Part shown: positions 50,952-60,162 of the stretch, in pieces
Numbering within the stretch: position 1 is the first letter of the stretch
How the letters are laid out: the number at the start of each line of letters is the position of its first letter
Source of the DNA: Breoghania sp.
GTDB taxonomy: Bacteria; Pseudomonadota; Alphaproteobacteria; Rhizobiales; Stappiaceae
DNA length: 64,000 nt
Direction of reading: 5' to 3'
Assembly: GCF_963674635.1 (NCBI RefSeq)
Contig: NZ_OY771475.1
Coordinates: 3,348,001-3,412,000 of the forward strand
The notes under the pieces: generated by a model
The model's database searches: none
What the model saw: the letters and a program-made list of their open reading frames with translations, nothing else
What the model was told of the DNA's origin: nothing
Made by a program: the position numbers and the translations under genes

Positions 50952-53900
50952 TCAGGTTGCCCGGCTGACGTCACGGACCGCATTGAGCGTCACGAATTCC
51001 GGCATGGAAACATGTCCGATGGTATTGAGCTGGGCGCTGAAGGACTGACGACCGCCTGTGATTTCGGAACGCTTCTCGCCGACGGAGAAACGGAACAGTG
51101 TGCTGATTTCCCGTCCCTGGCTGTCGCGCGCGGTCACCTTGATCTTCAGTTCGCCGACGAATTCCCGGGGTGGGGTAACCACGAACTTGCCGCTCTGGGC
51201 GTCGAAGACGACCCATGACGGCAACCCGCGTCCGTCCGCAAGGTTGGCAGACAGCACGATCCTCTCGGTCGGGTCCGTGTGGGCGAAGGCATCGTAGGGC
51301 ACGGCAAAGGACGAAGCGCTGCCGCTGTCGGCATACTGGTCCGCAACCCCGCGATAGATCGTCAGGCTGCTTTGGGAGCCATCGATGACGATGATGGGGA
51401 ACCCGGCAAGGCTGGTGTAGCTCTCGCTGAGGCCGCTTTCTCTTGCCGAAGGCTCCGCCAAAAGCCGGAAGTCCGGGCCGGCGGATGCGAATATGTCTGG
51501 CCGCGCGACCGGCGATGTCGCCGGATCGAGAACGGGCGGAAGCGGGCGCGGGTCGCCGCCGGGCTCCACCGGAGGCCGCGGAGGTGGCGGAGGAGGTGGC
51601 GGAGCAACGATCCGGTCATCGTCCTTCGGCCCATCATTATCCGTGCCGGTATCGTTGGTCGTCGTTTCGTCGATCGGATCGGTGACCGTCCCGGTGCCGT
51701 CATCGAAGATCGAGGCGTACCCCGCCGCCTCGCTCGGCTCTTCGGCATTGACGACAAGCTGGAAGCTCTCCTCGCCTTCATAGACATCGTCACGCTCGGC
51801 GGTGATGTCCACCGCGACGAGCACCGGCACCGAGCCCGCCTGCACCGGAGCGCCTGTATAGCGGTGCCACGTCGCCCCGCCATCGAGCGAATAGAAGATC
51901 GGCGCGGTGTCGAGCGTGTCGTCGGGCTTTCCTTCGCCGTCGCCCGTCGGTGCCTTGCCGGCGGCGGCCACATCCCGCACGTCGAGGGTCAGCATGCGGC
52001 CATTGTCGGCATCGACCGTGAAGATCGCCCGAGCGGCGTCTTCGTTGTAGGACCCGCCCGTGACGGTCGTCGGGCCGAGTGCATCGACGGTCTGGTTTCC
52101 GTCGGAACCGTTGTCGGTATTGTTCGCCGTATCGGGATCGTATGTGTCCGAGGTCACGCTGGCGGTGTTGACGATGACCGCCGAACTGGTGACCACGGCC
52201 TTGATGTAGAGCGTCCGGCTGGCACCGCTGGCCAGATTGCCGACCGTCCACAGATCGTTGCCGGAGGGATCGACCACATAGTTCGAGGTCGTGCCGTCCG
52301 TATCCCAGCTTGTGCCGTCGAGACTGGCGCCGACGAAACTCAGGCCCGCCGGCAGTTCGTCGGTGACCCGAACGTTGCTCGCCTCGCTTGCCCCGTTGTT
52401 GGTGACGACCAGTGTATAGACGACTTCGCCGTTGAGTTCCGGTGTGCCGGTATCCACCGACTTGGCAATCGACAGGTCCGCCGATGGCGTTCCGGCAGGG
52501 ACGATCGAAATCGTCAGCGTGGTGGTCGAGCGCGATCCGTCTGCGTCCTCGATGGTGTAGACGAAAACGTCATTGGCGCTTGCCGCCAGTGCGTTCGAGG
52601 CGGGCGTATAGGTGTAGCTGCCGTCTGCATTAAGGGTCAGGCTGCCATAGAGCCCGGCGATGCTCGTTCCGGTGCCCGTGGCGACAGCGCTTGACGTATC
52701 GCCGCCCGCCGCGCGCACGCCGACGACCCCGCCGGAGGGGGCCGGTCCGTCGGCGCCGAAGCTGTCGTCGGTGCCGTCGCTCAGCACGTTGCCCGTCACC
52801 GCCGAACCGCCATCGGTCGCGCTGTTGGTATCTGCGACCGCGGACGGTCCGTCATCGAGAATGGTGACGGACACGGTGTTGACGGTGCTGTTGCCGAACG
52901 CATCATAGGTCAGGATGTCGATCGAGCGGGCGGTCGAGGCCCCGGCGACGTCCGGGGCGGTGGTCAGCGTGTAGGTGAAGACGCCCGCCGTCGTCAGCGT
53001 CCAGGTGCCGTAGGCATCGCTGCCGCTCTGGTCGACCGTGCCGAAGGTCTGTCCGCTCGGCGCGCTCAGCGTCGTGCTTGCCGTCTCGCCCGTTCCGCCC
53101 GGATTGCTGCCGCTTGAAAGATCGCTCTCAAGCACCGTCGGGCCGGTGAAGGCGGTGGGGGTGAGGGACGGGGCGACGCTGATCGTCAGCGTGGTGGTCG
53201 AGCGCGATCCGTCTGCGTCCTCGATGGTGTAGACGAAAACGTCATTGGCGCTTGCCGCCAGTGCGTTCGAGGCGGGCGTATAGGTGTAGCTGCCGTCTGC
53301 ATTAAGGGTCAGGCTGCCATAGAGCCCGGCGATGCTCGTTCCGGTGCCCGTGGTGACAGCGGTTGACGTATCGCCGCCCGCCGCGCGCACGCCGACGACC
53401 CCGCCGGAGGGGGCCGGTCCGTCGGCGCCGAAGCTGTCGTCGGTGCCGTCGCTCAGCACGTTGCCCGTCACCGCCGAACCGCCATCGGTCGCGCTGTTGG
53501 TATCTGCGATCGCGGACGGTCCGTCATCGAGAATGGTGACGGACACGGTGTTGACGGTGCTGTTGCCGAACGCATCATAGGTCAGGATGTCGATCGAGCG
53601 GGCGGTCGAGGCCCCGGCGACGTCCGGGGCGGTGGTCAGCGTGTAGGTGAAGACGCCCGCCGTCGTCAGCGTCCAGGTGCCGTAGGCATCGCTGCCGCTC
53701 TGGTCGACCGTGCCGAAGGTCTGTCCGCTCGGCGCGCTCAGCGTCGTGCTTGCCGTCTCGCCCGTTCCGCCCGGATTGCTGCCGCTCGAAAGATCGCTCT
53801 CAAGCACCGTCGGGCCGGTGAAGGCGGTGGGAATGTTGATGGCAAAGCCATCGCTGTCATAGGCGTTGCCGGAGTCCTGGCTGAAAATGGTGAGGAAGTC

Positions 53901-56900
53901 GGCGCCCGTATATCCGCCCGACGGCGTGTAGCTGAGTGTCGCCAGGATCGCGTTGATTTCGGCTTGCGTGCCGGTAATGACCAGATCGGCCGTTCCCGCT
54001 CCGTCGATCGTCCCACCCGACCCGGTCGCCGAAAGTGTGCCGTGGTCGACATGCAGGGTGACGGACTGGAGGTTGCCGTCCACATCGCCCACCGAGACGA
54101 GGTTGGCCCCGGTGAAGAGGATCGGCGTGTCGACCGCCCCGGTCACCGATGCCGGATAGCCGTTGACGGGTGCATCGTTGGTGCCGGTCACCGTCACGGT
54201 CAGGAGCGCGGACGACACGGCGCCGCTCGCATCTTCCATCTGGTAGCTGAAGGTCTCCGAGGTCGTGGCGCCCGCCGCAAGCGCCTTCACCGCGTCATTG
54301 GTCTGATCCACGGCGTAGGAATAGGTGCCGTCGGGATTGATGGTCAGCGTCCCGTAGGTCCCGGTGATGGCGACGGCCCCCGAAACAGGGGTGCCGGGCG
54401 TGGCCGTCGTCCCGGCTTCGACGAAGAGGACGGTCTTCGTGTCGCCGGCATCGACGTCGACGTCGTTGTTGAGGACATTTCCGGTCGGCGCGGCAAGGCC
54501 CGCCGTCGCCGTCACGCTGTCATTGGCGGCAACCGGTGCATCGTTCGCCCCCTGGATCGTGACCGTGACCACGGCCGTATCAACGCCGCCAAGCGTGCTG
54601 TTGCCCACGTCATAGTTCTTCACGACGTAGGTGAAAGTCTCGCTCAGCGTCTCGCCCGAGATGCGCAGCGCCTCGACAGTGGGGTTCGCATTGTCGACGG
54701 TATAGACGTAGGAACCGTCCGCGCCGACGGTGAAGGTTCCATACTTTCCGACGACGACCGCCGGACCGGTACCGGTATTTGCGGCCTCCGAGCTTGCTGC
54801 CGGATCGCCGGAATTCCCCGTCTCGACCGAGGTCACGCCGCTCACGTACTTGTTCGGAAAGTTGCTTGTGTCCGTCGTGTCGTTGTCGATCAGCCTGTTC
54901 GGGCTGGCCGTGGCGGAGGGATCGGAGCCGGCCGTGCCGTTGGAAATGCCGCCCGCCTCGACCGCGGTAATCGCGTCGTTGCCGGCGACCGGATCGTTCG
55001 TGCCGGAGCCGACGACTGTGATGTGGAGTGTCGCCTCGCTCTTGGCGCCCAGCGCATCCTGCATGATGTAGGTGAAGGATTCGACGACGGTTTCGCCTGC
55101 GTCGAGCAGTGGATTGTTGGCGATGGGCGTGTAGGTGTAGCTGCCGTCGCTCAGGAGCTCCAGGGTGCCGTAGGCGGTGGTGATTGTCGTGTCGCCACCG
55201 GTCGGCATCGTGAACGACAACGCGTAGCCGCTCGGATCGGAGGGCTTGGGCGAAAAGTCGTTGGAGAGCTCGATGGACGTGATGTTGCCGCTGCCGTCAT
55301 GGTTCACCTTCGTGACGACGGTGCCCGATGGCAGGACGGAGGTGCTGCCGTCCAGCGCCGTAACCACCATGCCCTCGTAGATGGAGCCGGACGCACCGGT
55401 GATGTCGACCGACACGACGACATCCACGCCGTCGAGAATGAGCGTCCCGCCCTTGGCGCTGTTGGCCGCGACGTTGCCGTTTGCGGCTCCGAACTCGAAA
55501 TAGCGCGCTCCTGACCCCAGTTGCGCCGTGACATCGGTGAATGCGGTCCAGGCTGCTCCGTTCCAGTAGTGGGTCGGCGTCGCGCTGAGCGTGAAGTCCG
55601 TGGTCCCTGCCACCTCGCCATCCGCCTTGGCCGTCACCGTGATCAGCGTGTAGGTCGGGGTCGCCGCACCGTCGGAAACGGCGACCGCGACCTGTTTCGT
55701 CCCCGTATCGCTGTCCTGGTCCCAGAAGACGTTTGCGCCGACGCTGACGGAATTGATGTTGGTGCTCGTGGCGAAGGTCAACGTCGTGCTGGCGCCGCTC
55801 GCGGTGTAGGTTCCGGCGGTCGCGGCCCCGGTCTCATCGAGGCCCACGATGGTCTTGTCGGCTTCGGAATGATCCAGGTCCGCGTCGTTCAAGGTGACGT
55901 CGCCGGTCGCCACCGCGCCGACCGTGTCGCTGCCGGAATAGGCCGTGCTGTCGCTCAGCAGGGATTCCTTGGCGACGTTATAGTCGTCCGCGGCAACAGG
56001 GGCGTCGTTGCTGCCCCTGATCTGGACCGTCAGCGTCGCCGACGCCGTGCCGCCGATACCGTCGTCGATGGTGTATGTGAACACGTCCTCCAGCGGCGTG
56101 CTGGTCGAAAGAAGCGCCTCAACAGCCGGGTCGCGGTTGTCGATGACATAGGTATAGGTGCCATCGGCATTGAGTGTCAGCGTTCCGTAGCGACCGGCGA
56201 CCACGCCTGCGGCGGAGGCTGAGACATCCGCCGACTCGTTCGTGCCGCCGCTCGCAATGGCGATCACCTCGAGCGGCGCCAGTCCGTCGGAATTGACGTC
56301 GTTTGTCAGGACGTTGCCCGTCGCATCGATGGTATCTGTCAGGTTGCCGTTCGAAGTCAGCACGTTGAGCGAGACGGAATTGTCGTCCGCGCCTTCCTCC
56401 AGCGCCGCTCCGCCGGACGTGCCGGGCGATCCGCTGGCGACGTCGTCCGTAGCGACGAGGGCTGCCGGCGTCGTTTCCGGCCCGAGCAGATTGTTCAGCG
56501 CGGTGTCCACCCGATCCGATGAAGACTTCACCTGGATGGTGTTGTAGGTGCCGGGCGTCACCGCGCTCCAGACCGGGCTCGCCGAGACGCTCACCGGGGT
56601 CATTCCGGCATCGATCAGGCCGTTGAAATAGCTCTGGTCGACAACGAGGATGAAGCCCTTGTTGTCGGTGACGCCCGGATCGCCGGGGAGATCTGCCGTG
56701 TCGGTGTCCCGATTGCCGTCGACCTGGGCGCTCGACAGATCCGTGAAGTCCTGATCCGTCCAGAAATAGAAGCCGACGACCTGCCCCTGCACCTTTACCG
56801 GGCGGCTTATCCAGCCGAAATAGTCCTGATTTCCGATGTTGAGAGCCACAGCGGAAACGTCGTTGCCACTGAAAAAGCGGTTGTTTGTGGCGTCGTTGAC

Positions 56901-57782
56901 CGTGACGATGCCTACGGAATCGAGACCGCCGTGGTTGATCGACGGATCGCCAACCATCAGGGTGTGGGTTTCCTGCTCCTTCTCTGCCCAGCTCTCGGTG
57001 TTGTCGACGATCCCGTCGCCGTCGATGTCGGTGATCATCTGGTAGGCGTTGACGAACTTGAAGGACGCGAACTCCACGTCGTATGTCACGCCGCCGGCAA
57101 CCACCTGGCCGGTCTCCGTGCCGAGCGAGAATCCCTCGCGGGCATCGATGCCGAGGACTGCCGTGGCAAATGCCTCGCCTTCGTCGCCCCCCGTATCCGC
57201 ATCCGGGTTGAGGTAGTCGTCCAGGGCGTGACCGATCTCCTCGACAAGGGCGCGCGTGGCGTCCGGGGCGCCGAACATCGCGAACCATCCACTGTTCACG
57301 AAGATCGTCGGCGCGCCATCGGGACCTTCGCCTGCATAGGCCGCCATTGCGGTGAACTCGCTGGCGCTCTCCATCTCCACGACCCGCAGCGTGAAGCTGC
57401 CGTCGTCGATAGCGGCGCGCAGGTCGCTCATGCGTTGCGTCCAGTCGGCGTCTGGGGCATCGCCGCCGCCGTTGAAGAGCGCGAAAAGCTGCTCATCCGT
57501 TGCACCGCGCAGATACTGTCGCACCGTGTCTTGCGCCTGATACGCCACCCCCTGAAGCTGGACGTCGTCCGTGCCAACCTCCAGCAAGGAGGGGTCCATG
57601 CCGGTCATGGTCGAGGGCTCCGGGATCGCGGCGTCGGGGGCCGGAGTATCGATCGTGTCGATCGCGTGGTCGACCGCCGCACCGTCGAACATGAAGCGCT
57701 GCTCAAGGGCCAGAAGGGTCGGCCTGCGGCGCTGGATGCCGGATTTGGACGATGTCTGCTCGATTTTGGCTCTGTCGTTCAT
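50952..57782 (-). CDS. Giant VCBS/cadherin-like repeat protein (adhesin-type, 2276 aa)
   Basis: The start is ATG 57782 (MNDRAKIEQTSS); a longer frame to 58193 overlaps the next gene and is not real. At residues 24-36 LALEQRFMFDGAA matches the LEPR-like N-terminal motif of giant exported proteins. Residues 150-215 have a degenerate metalloprotease-like block EEIGHALDDYLN (181-192). Then follow about ten VCBS/cadherin-like domains (DADGSYTYTPxxNxL, GTYGTLTIN-type strands), two nearly identical 224-residue copies (about 1318-1757), a DUF11 domain (ADLSIAKSVDTGTPELNGEV), a Calx-beta-like part, a run of eight Pro and a C-terminal Ig-like domain (WVVFDAQSGKFVVTPPREF). No GGxGxD RTX repeats and no classical Sec signal are seen. 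Product is likely surface-bound or secreted and used in adhesion or biofilm. Confidence 0.88.
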   Translation of the reverse strand: MNDRAKIEQTSSKSGIQRRRPTLLALEQRFMFDGAAVDHAIDTIDTPAPDAAIPEPSTMTGMDPSLLEVGTDDVQLQGVAYQAQDTVRQYLRGATDEQLFALFNGGGDAPDADWTQRMSDLRAAIDDGSFTLRVVEMESASEFTAMAAYAGEGPDGAPTIFVNSGWFAMFGAPDATRALVEEIGHALDDYLNPDADTGGDEGEAFATAVLGIDAREGFSLGTETGQVVAGGVTYDVEFASFKFVNAYQMITDIDGDGIVDNTESWAEKEQETHTLMVGDPSINHGGLDSVGIVTVNDATNNRFFSGNDVSAVALNIGNQDYFGWISRPVKVQGQVVGFYFWTDQDFTDLSSAQVDGNRDTDTADLPGDPGVTDNKGFILVVDQSYFNGLIDAGMTPVSVSASPVWSAVTPGTYNTIQVKSSSDRVDTALNNLLGPETTPAALVATDDVASGSPGTSGGAALEEGADDNSVSLNVLTSNGNLTDTIDATGNVLTNDVNSDGLAPLEVIAIASGGTNESADVSASAAGVVAGRYGTLTLNADGTYTYVIDNRDPAVEALLSTSTPLEDVFTYTIDDGIGGTASATLTVQIRGSNDAPVAADDYNVAKESLLSDSTAYSGSDTVGAVATGDVTLNDADLDHSEADKTIVGLDETGAATAGTYTASGASTTLTFATSTNINSVSVGANVFWDQDSDTGTKQVAVAVSDGAATPTYTLITVTAKADGEVAGTTDFTLSATPTHYWNGAAWTAFTDVTAQLGSGARYFEFGAANGNVAANSAKGGTLILDGVDVVVSVDITGASGSIYEGMVVTALDGSTSVLPSGTVVTKVNHDGSGNITSIELSNDFSPKPSDPSGYALSFTMPTGGDTTITTAYGTLELLSDGSYTYTPIANNPLLDAGETVVESFTYIMQDALGAKSEATLHITVVGSGTNDPVAGNDAITAVEAGGISNGTAGSDPSATASPNRLIDNDTTDTSNFPNKYVSGVTSVETGNSGDPAASSEAANTGTGPAVVVGKYGTFTVGADGSYVYTVDNANPTVEALRISGETLSETFTYVVKNYDVGNSTLGGVDTAVVTVTIQGANDAPVAANDSVTATAGLAAPTGNVLNNDVDVDAGDTKTVLFVEAGTTATPGTPVSGAVAITGTYGTLTINPDGTYSYAVDQTNDAVKALAAGATTSETFSYQMEDASGAVSSALLTVTVTGTNDAPVNGYPASVTGAVDTPILFTGANLVSVGDVDGNLQSVTLHVDHGTLSATGSGGTIDGAGTADLVITGTQAEINAILATLSYTPSGGYTGADFLTIFSQDSGNAYDSDGFAINIPTAFTGPTVLESDLSSGSNPGGTGETASTTLSAPSGQTFGTVDQSGSDAYGTWTLTTAGVFTYTLTTAPDVAGASTARSIDILTYDAFGNSTVNTVSVTILDDGPSAIADTNSATDGGSAVTGNVLSDGTDDSFGADGPAPSGGVVGVRAAGGDTSTAVTTGTGTSIAGLYGSLTLNADGSYTYTPASNALAASANDVFVYTIEDADGSRSTTTLTISVAPSLTPTAFTGPTVLESDLSSGSNPGGTGETASTTLSAPSGQTFGTVDQSGSDAYGTWTLTTAGVFTYTLTTAPDVAGASTARSIDILTYDAFGNSTVNTVSVTILDDGPSAVADTNSATDGGSAVTGNVLSDGTDDSFGADGPAPSGGVVGVRAAGGDTSSAVATGTGTSIAGLYGSLTLNADGSYTYTPASNALAASANDVFVYTIEDADGSRSTTTLTISIVPAGTPSADLSIAKSVDTGTPELNGEVVYTLVVTNNGASEASNVRVTDELPAGLSFVGASLDGTSWDTDGTTSNYVVDPSGNDLWTVGNLASGASRTLYIKAVVTSSAVIVNTASVTSDTYDPDTANNTDNGSDGNQTVDALGPTTVTGGSYNEDAARAIFTVDADNGRMLTLDVRDVAAAGKAPTGDGEGKPDDTLDTAPIFYSLDGGATWHRYTGAPVQAGSVPVLVAVDITAERDDVYEGEESFQLVVNAEEPSEAAGYASIFDDGTGTVTDPIDETTTNDTGTDNDGPKDDDRIVAPPPPPPPPRPPVEPGGDPRPLPPVLDPATSPVARPDIFASAGPDFRLLAEPSARESGLSESYTSLAGFPIIVIDGSQSSLTIYRGVADQYADSGSASSFAVPYDAFAHTDPTERIVLSANLADGRGLPSWVVFDAQSGKFVVTPPREFVGELKIKVTARDSQGREISTLFRFSVGEKRSEITGGRQSFSAQLNTIGHVSMPEFVTLNAVRDVSRAT
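52510..53831 (-). repeat. Two 650-bp near-identical direct repeats inside the giant gene
   Basis: Copies at about 52510-53159 and 53182-53831 have a 672-bp (224-codon) period and only a handful of differences (for example gcgacagcgcttgac versus gtgacagcggttgac). Both stay in frame. The low divergence points to a recent duplication or gene conversion. Confidence 0.92.
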
Positions 57783-57853
57783 GATCGGTTGCTCGGCTAG
57801 GGATCGGATGCTGATTCGGCGCGACTGCGACTGCGACTGAGATTGGGGCCGGG

Positions 57854-58627
57854 TCAGGGCGGGGAGACGTGGATGCGACCGCTCATTCCGGCGATCAGTT
57901 CGGGAAACTCGCCGTCGATCGTCGCCGCGACCTTTATCGATTGGCTGACCGGATCGACGCGCGCGCCGATGCGGACGAACCGGGCCGGATAGGTCGCCTG
58001 CGTCTCGTCGATCTCGACTTCGAAACTCTGGCCGACCTTCAGCCAAGCGAGCCAGCTGGACGGCACCAGGAATTCCAGTTCGAGGGAACTGTCGTCGAGA
58101 ATATCGAGCAACGTCTGGCCGGGCTGAACGTATTGCTGCTCGCGCACCATCTGTTCGGCGACACGGCCCCCAAATGGCGCCGTGACAGAGCACTTGCTCA
58201 GCACGACCTCCTGCGCCCGCATGTCCGCGGTGAACTTCGCGACGGCGGCGGCCGACTGTTCCACCTCGATCAGGCCGATGGAATTGAGCTCGGCCAGCCG
58301 CCGGTTCGCTTCGTAAGTGCGCTGCGCCGCCGTCAGTTCCGCCTGCGCCTTTTGCAGCATCGCCTGCGGCAGCGCGCAGTCGAAGCCGACGAGAAGCTCG
58401 CCAGCCTCGAAGCGTCCGCCCTCAGGAATTGGCAGGCGGCTGATTTTCGCGCCGATTTCCGCCGCCAGGGTGGTGAAGCGGCGGGGCAGCAACTGCGCGC
58501 GGATTTCCAGGCGCTGCAGGCCGGAGGGCAGGGCTCCGCCGGCGTCGTCCGAGGCGGCGCCGCCAGTTCCGCAGCCAAATGCCAGCGCGAGAAGAAGAAG
58601 AGGACGCAGGAAAGCCCGGGGCGTCAT
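57854..58627 (-). CDS. HlyD/RND-type periplasmic adaptor, short
   Basis: 257 residues. Signal peptide or lipoprotein-like N-terminus (LLLLALAFGCGTGG, Cys at about residue 19), then lipoyl half motifs (ISRLPIPEGGRFEAGELLVGFD and SVTAPFGGRVAEQMVREQQYVQPGQTLLDILD) around a coiled-coil hairpin (LQKAQAELTAAQRTYEANRRLAEL), and a beta-barrel (LEFLVPSSWLAWLKVGQSFEVEID). It is like an RND adaptor but is short and lacks the C-terminal membrane-proximal domain. Its start overlaps the TolC-like stop by 4 nt and it is 71 nt before the giant gene. Inferred to link the export machine to the outer-membrane channel. Confidence 0.85.
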   Translation of the reverse strand: MTPRAFLRPLLLLALAFGCGTGGAASDDAGGALPSGLQRLEIRAQLLPRRFTTLAAEIGAKISRLPIPEGGRFEAGELLVGFDCALPQAMLQKAQAELTAAQRTYEANRRLAELNSIGLIEVEQSAAAVAKFTADMRAQEVVLSKCSVTAPFGGRVAEQMVREQQYVQPGQTLLDILDDSSLELEFLVPSSWLAWLKVGQSFEVEIDETQATYPARFVRIGARVDPVSQSIKVAATIDGEFPELIAGMSGRIHVSPP

Positions 58628-60162
58628 AGCTTGGCGGCCTTTCTCTCCGGGATCCTTGCGCGCGATGCCGACGCCGCCTCCGTCCGGACGCCGCCGCTGG
58701 CTGCTATTTCGCGGGAGAGCTCGGCAAGGGAGAGCTCGTCGACGCTGCCGATCGGGGGATCGACGCCGAGGGTGGCCTGAAGCTTGGCTTCAGCTGCCTG
58801 CGCCAGCGCCAACGCCTGGTAGCGACGCAGCAGGCTGAGGATAGCCGTGGTCTGGTTGGCGACGCTGTCGAGCTTGCTCTGGGCCTCCACCGCCTCGCGG
58901 TTCTTCATGTGCTCGGCGATGCGACGATCGGTTTCCCAGATCGCGTCGGCGCGCGCGAACTGGCGCAGGGCATTGGCATAGTTCTGCCGTGCGAGGTGAA
59001 CCTGCGCCATCACCGCCATCTGCATGGCGACGCGCCGCTGGTCCGCCAGCGAGACGCCCGCCTTCGCAAGCTTCATCCGTGTCGGCGCGGTCAACAGGTT
59101 GAACAGGTTGTACGAAAGCTGCGCGCTCGCATCGAGCCAGTTGTTGTTGAGCAGGTAGACGTCGGTGTCGTGGTTGCCGCCATATTTGAAGATCAGGTTG
59201 GGGAACAGCTTCAGCAGCACCTTGCGGGTCTCCACCCGGGCAATGCGCGCGTTGTAGTGTTCCTGGCGCAGGTCCGCGTTGGCAACCAGCGCCGTCTCCT
59301 CCATGACCTCCACCGGGATCCTCAACACCTTGCGGTTGGTCGTCGCCCTGGGCGCGATCAGCACCAGTTTCTGGTTGAGCGGCGCATTGATCAGGGAGGC
59401 CAGCTCAATCTGGGCGGTCGAGAGTTCCTGGTCGATCGATTCCAGCAGGCGCAGGTTTTCCAGCACCTGGCGCTGATAGCGCAATGAATCGAGGGGGTTG
59501 CGCAGCTTTTCCTGTTCCGCGCGTCGCGCGTCGGTCAGTGCGGCTTCGGCCTCGCGCGTCGTGGCGCGCACCCTTGCGCGCAGCCGTTGCGCGCTGTAGG
59601 CGCGCCAGTAGGCGGTCCGCACATCCTGCATCAGCAGGTGCATGGCCTTGCGCCGCCTTTCGCTCGCGATCAGGACGCGATCGGCCTGCTGCTTGGCGCT
59701 GTAGTACCCGACGCCAAGGTCGAGAATGTTCCAGCTAAGCGCCAGCGAGGCCGTTTCGTGCTCGCGCTCCTGGGAAATGAAGCGCGACGTCGACAATGCG
59801 CCAGTTTGCGAGTTGCGACTCTGGCTGATCTTGTCGTTGTTCCGCCAGTCATAACCGGCCTGCGCCACCAGCCGCGGCAGCATGTCGGCCTTCGAGACGT
59901 CCAGTTCCTTGAAGGCGAGCGCCTCTTCCATCATCTTGACGCGGCGGTCGAGATTGTACTTGAGGGCGCGCGCCATCGCTTCGTCGAGCGACAGCTTGCC
60001 TTCGATCGGCTCGACGCCTTCGCGAGCGCTGACGCGATCCGCGCGCGCCTGGTCCAGAAGGCTTTGTTCATCGATGCCGGACGGCTGTATTGCCGCACAG
60101 GCGGAAACGAGAAAAACGGCCGTAGCGACCCCAAACATCCGAGCAATCACGCCAACCGTCAT
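58624..60162 (-). CDS. TolC-family outer-membrane channel lipoprotein
   Basis: 512 residues. Lipobox LVSACAA (Cys about 22) then TolC-type helical coiled repeats: SLDEAMARALKYNLDRRVKMMEEALAF, LPRLVAQAGYDWRNNDK, ALSWNILDLGVGYYSAKQQADRVLIASERRRKAMHLLMQDVRTAYWRAYSA, QRQVLENLRLLESIDQELSTAQIELASLINAP and the second half with LSYNLFNLLTAPTRMKLAKAGVSLADQRRVAMQMAVMAQVHLARQNYANA. ATG 60162 has a GGGGG-rich site before it. First gene of the leftward cluster and the expected outer-membrane exit. Confidence 0.9.
   Translation of the reverse strand: MTVGVIARMFGVATAVFLVSACAAIQPSGIDEQSLLDQARADRVSAREGVEPIEGKLSLDEAMARALKYNLDRRVKMMEEALAFKELDVSKADMLPRLVAQAGYDWRNNDKISQSRNSQTGALSTSRFISQEREHETASLALSWNILDLGVGYYSAKQQADRVLIASERRRKAMHLLMQDVRTAYWRAYSAQRLRARVRATTREAEAALTDARRAEQEKLRNPLDSLRYQRQVLENLRLLESIDQELSTAQIELASLINAPLNQKLVLIAPRATTNRKVLRIPVEVMEETALVANADLRQEHYNARIARVETRKVLLKLFPNLIFKYGGNHDTDVYLLNNNWLDASAQLSYNLFNLLTAPTRMKLAKAGVSLADQRRVAMQMAVMAQVHLARQNYANALRQFARADAIWETDRRIAEHMKNREAVEAQSKLDSVANQTTAILSLLRRYQALALAQAAEAKLQATLGVDPPIGSVDELSLAELSREIAASGGVRTEAASASRARIPERKAAKL

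Noticed and set aside
50952..51300. RTX nonapeptide repeats or a type I secretion C-terminal signal in the giant protein
   Set aside because: No GGxGxD repeat; the C-terminus is an Ig-like domain ending VRDVSRAT without the usual signal.
53964..55514. A 516-codon frame antisense to the giant gene
   Set aside because: Low-complexity shadow of VCBS repeats; no ribosome site or domain.
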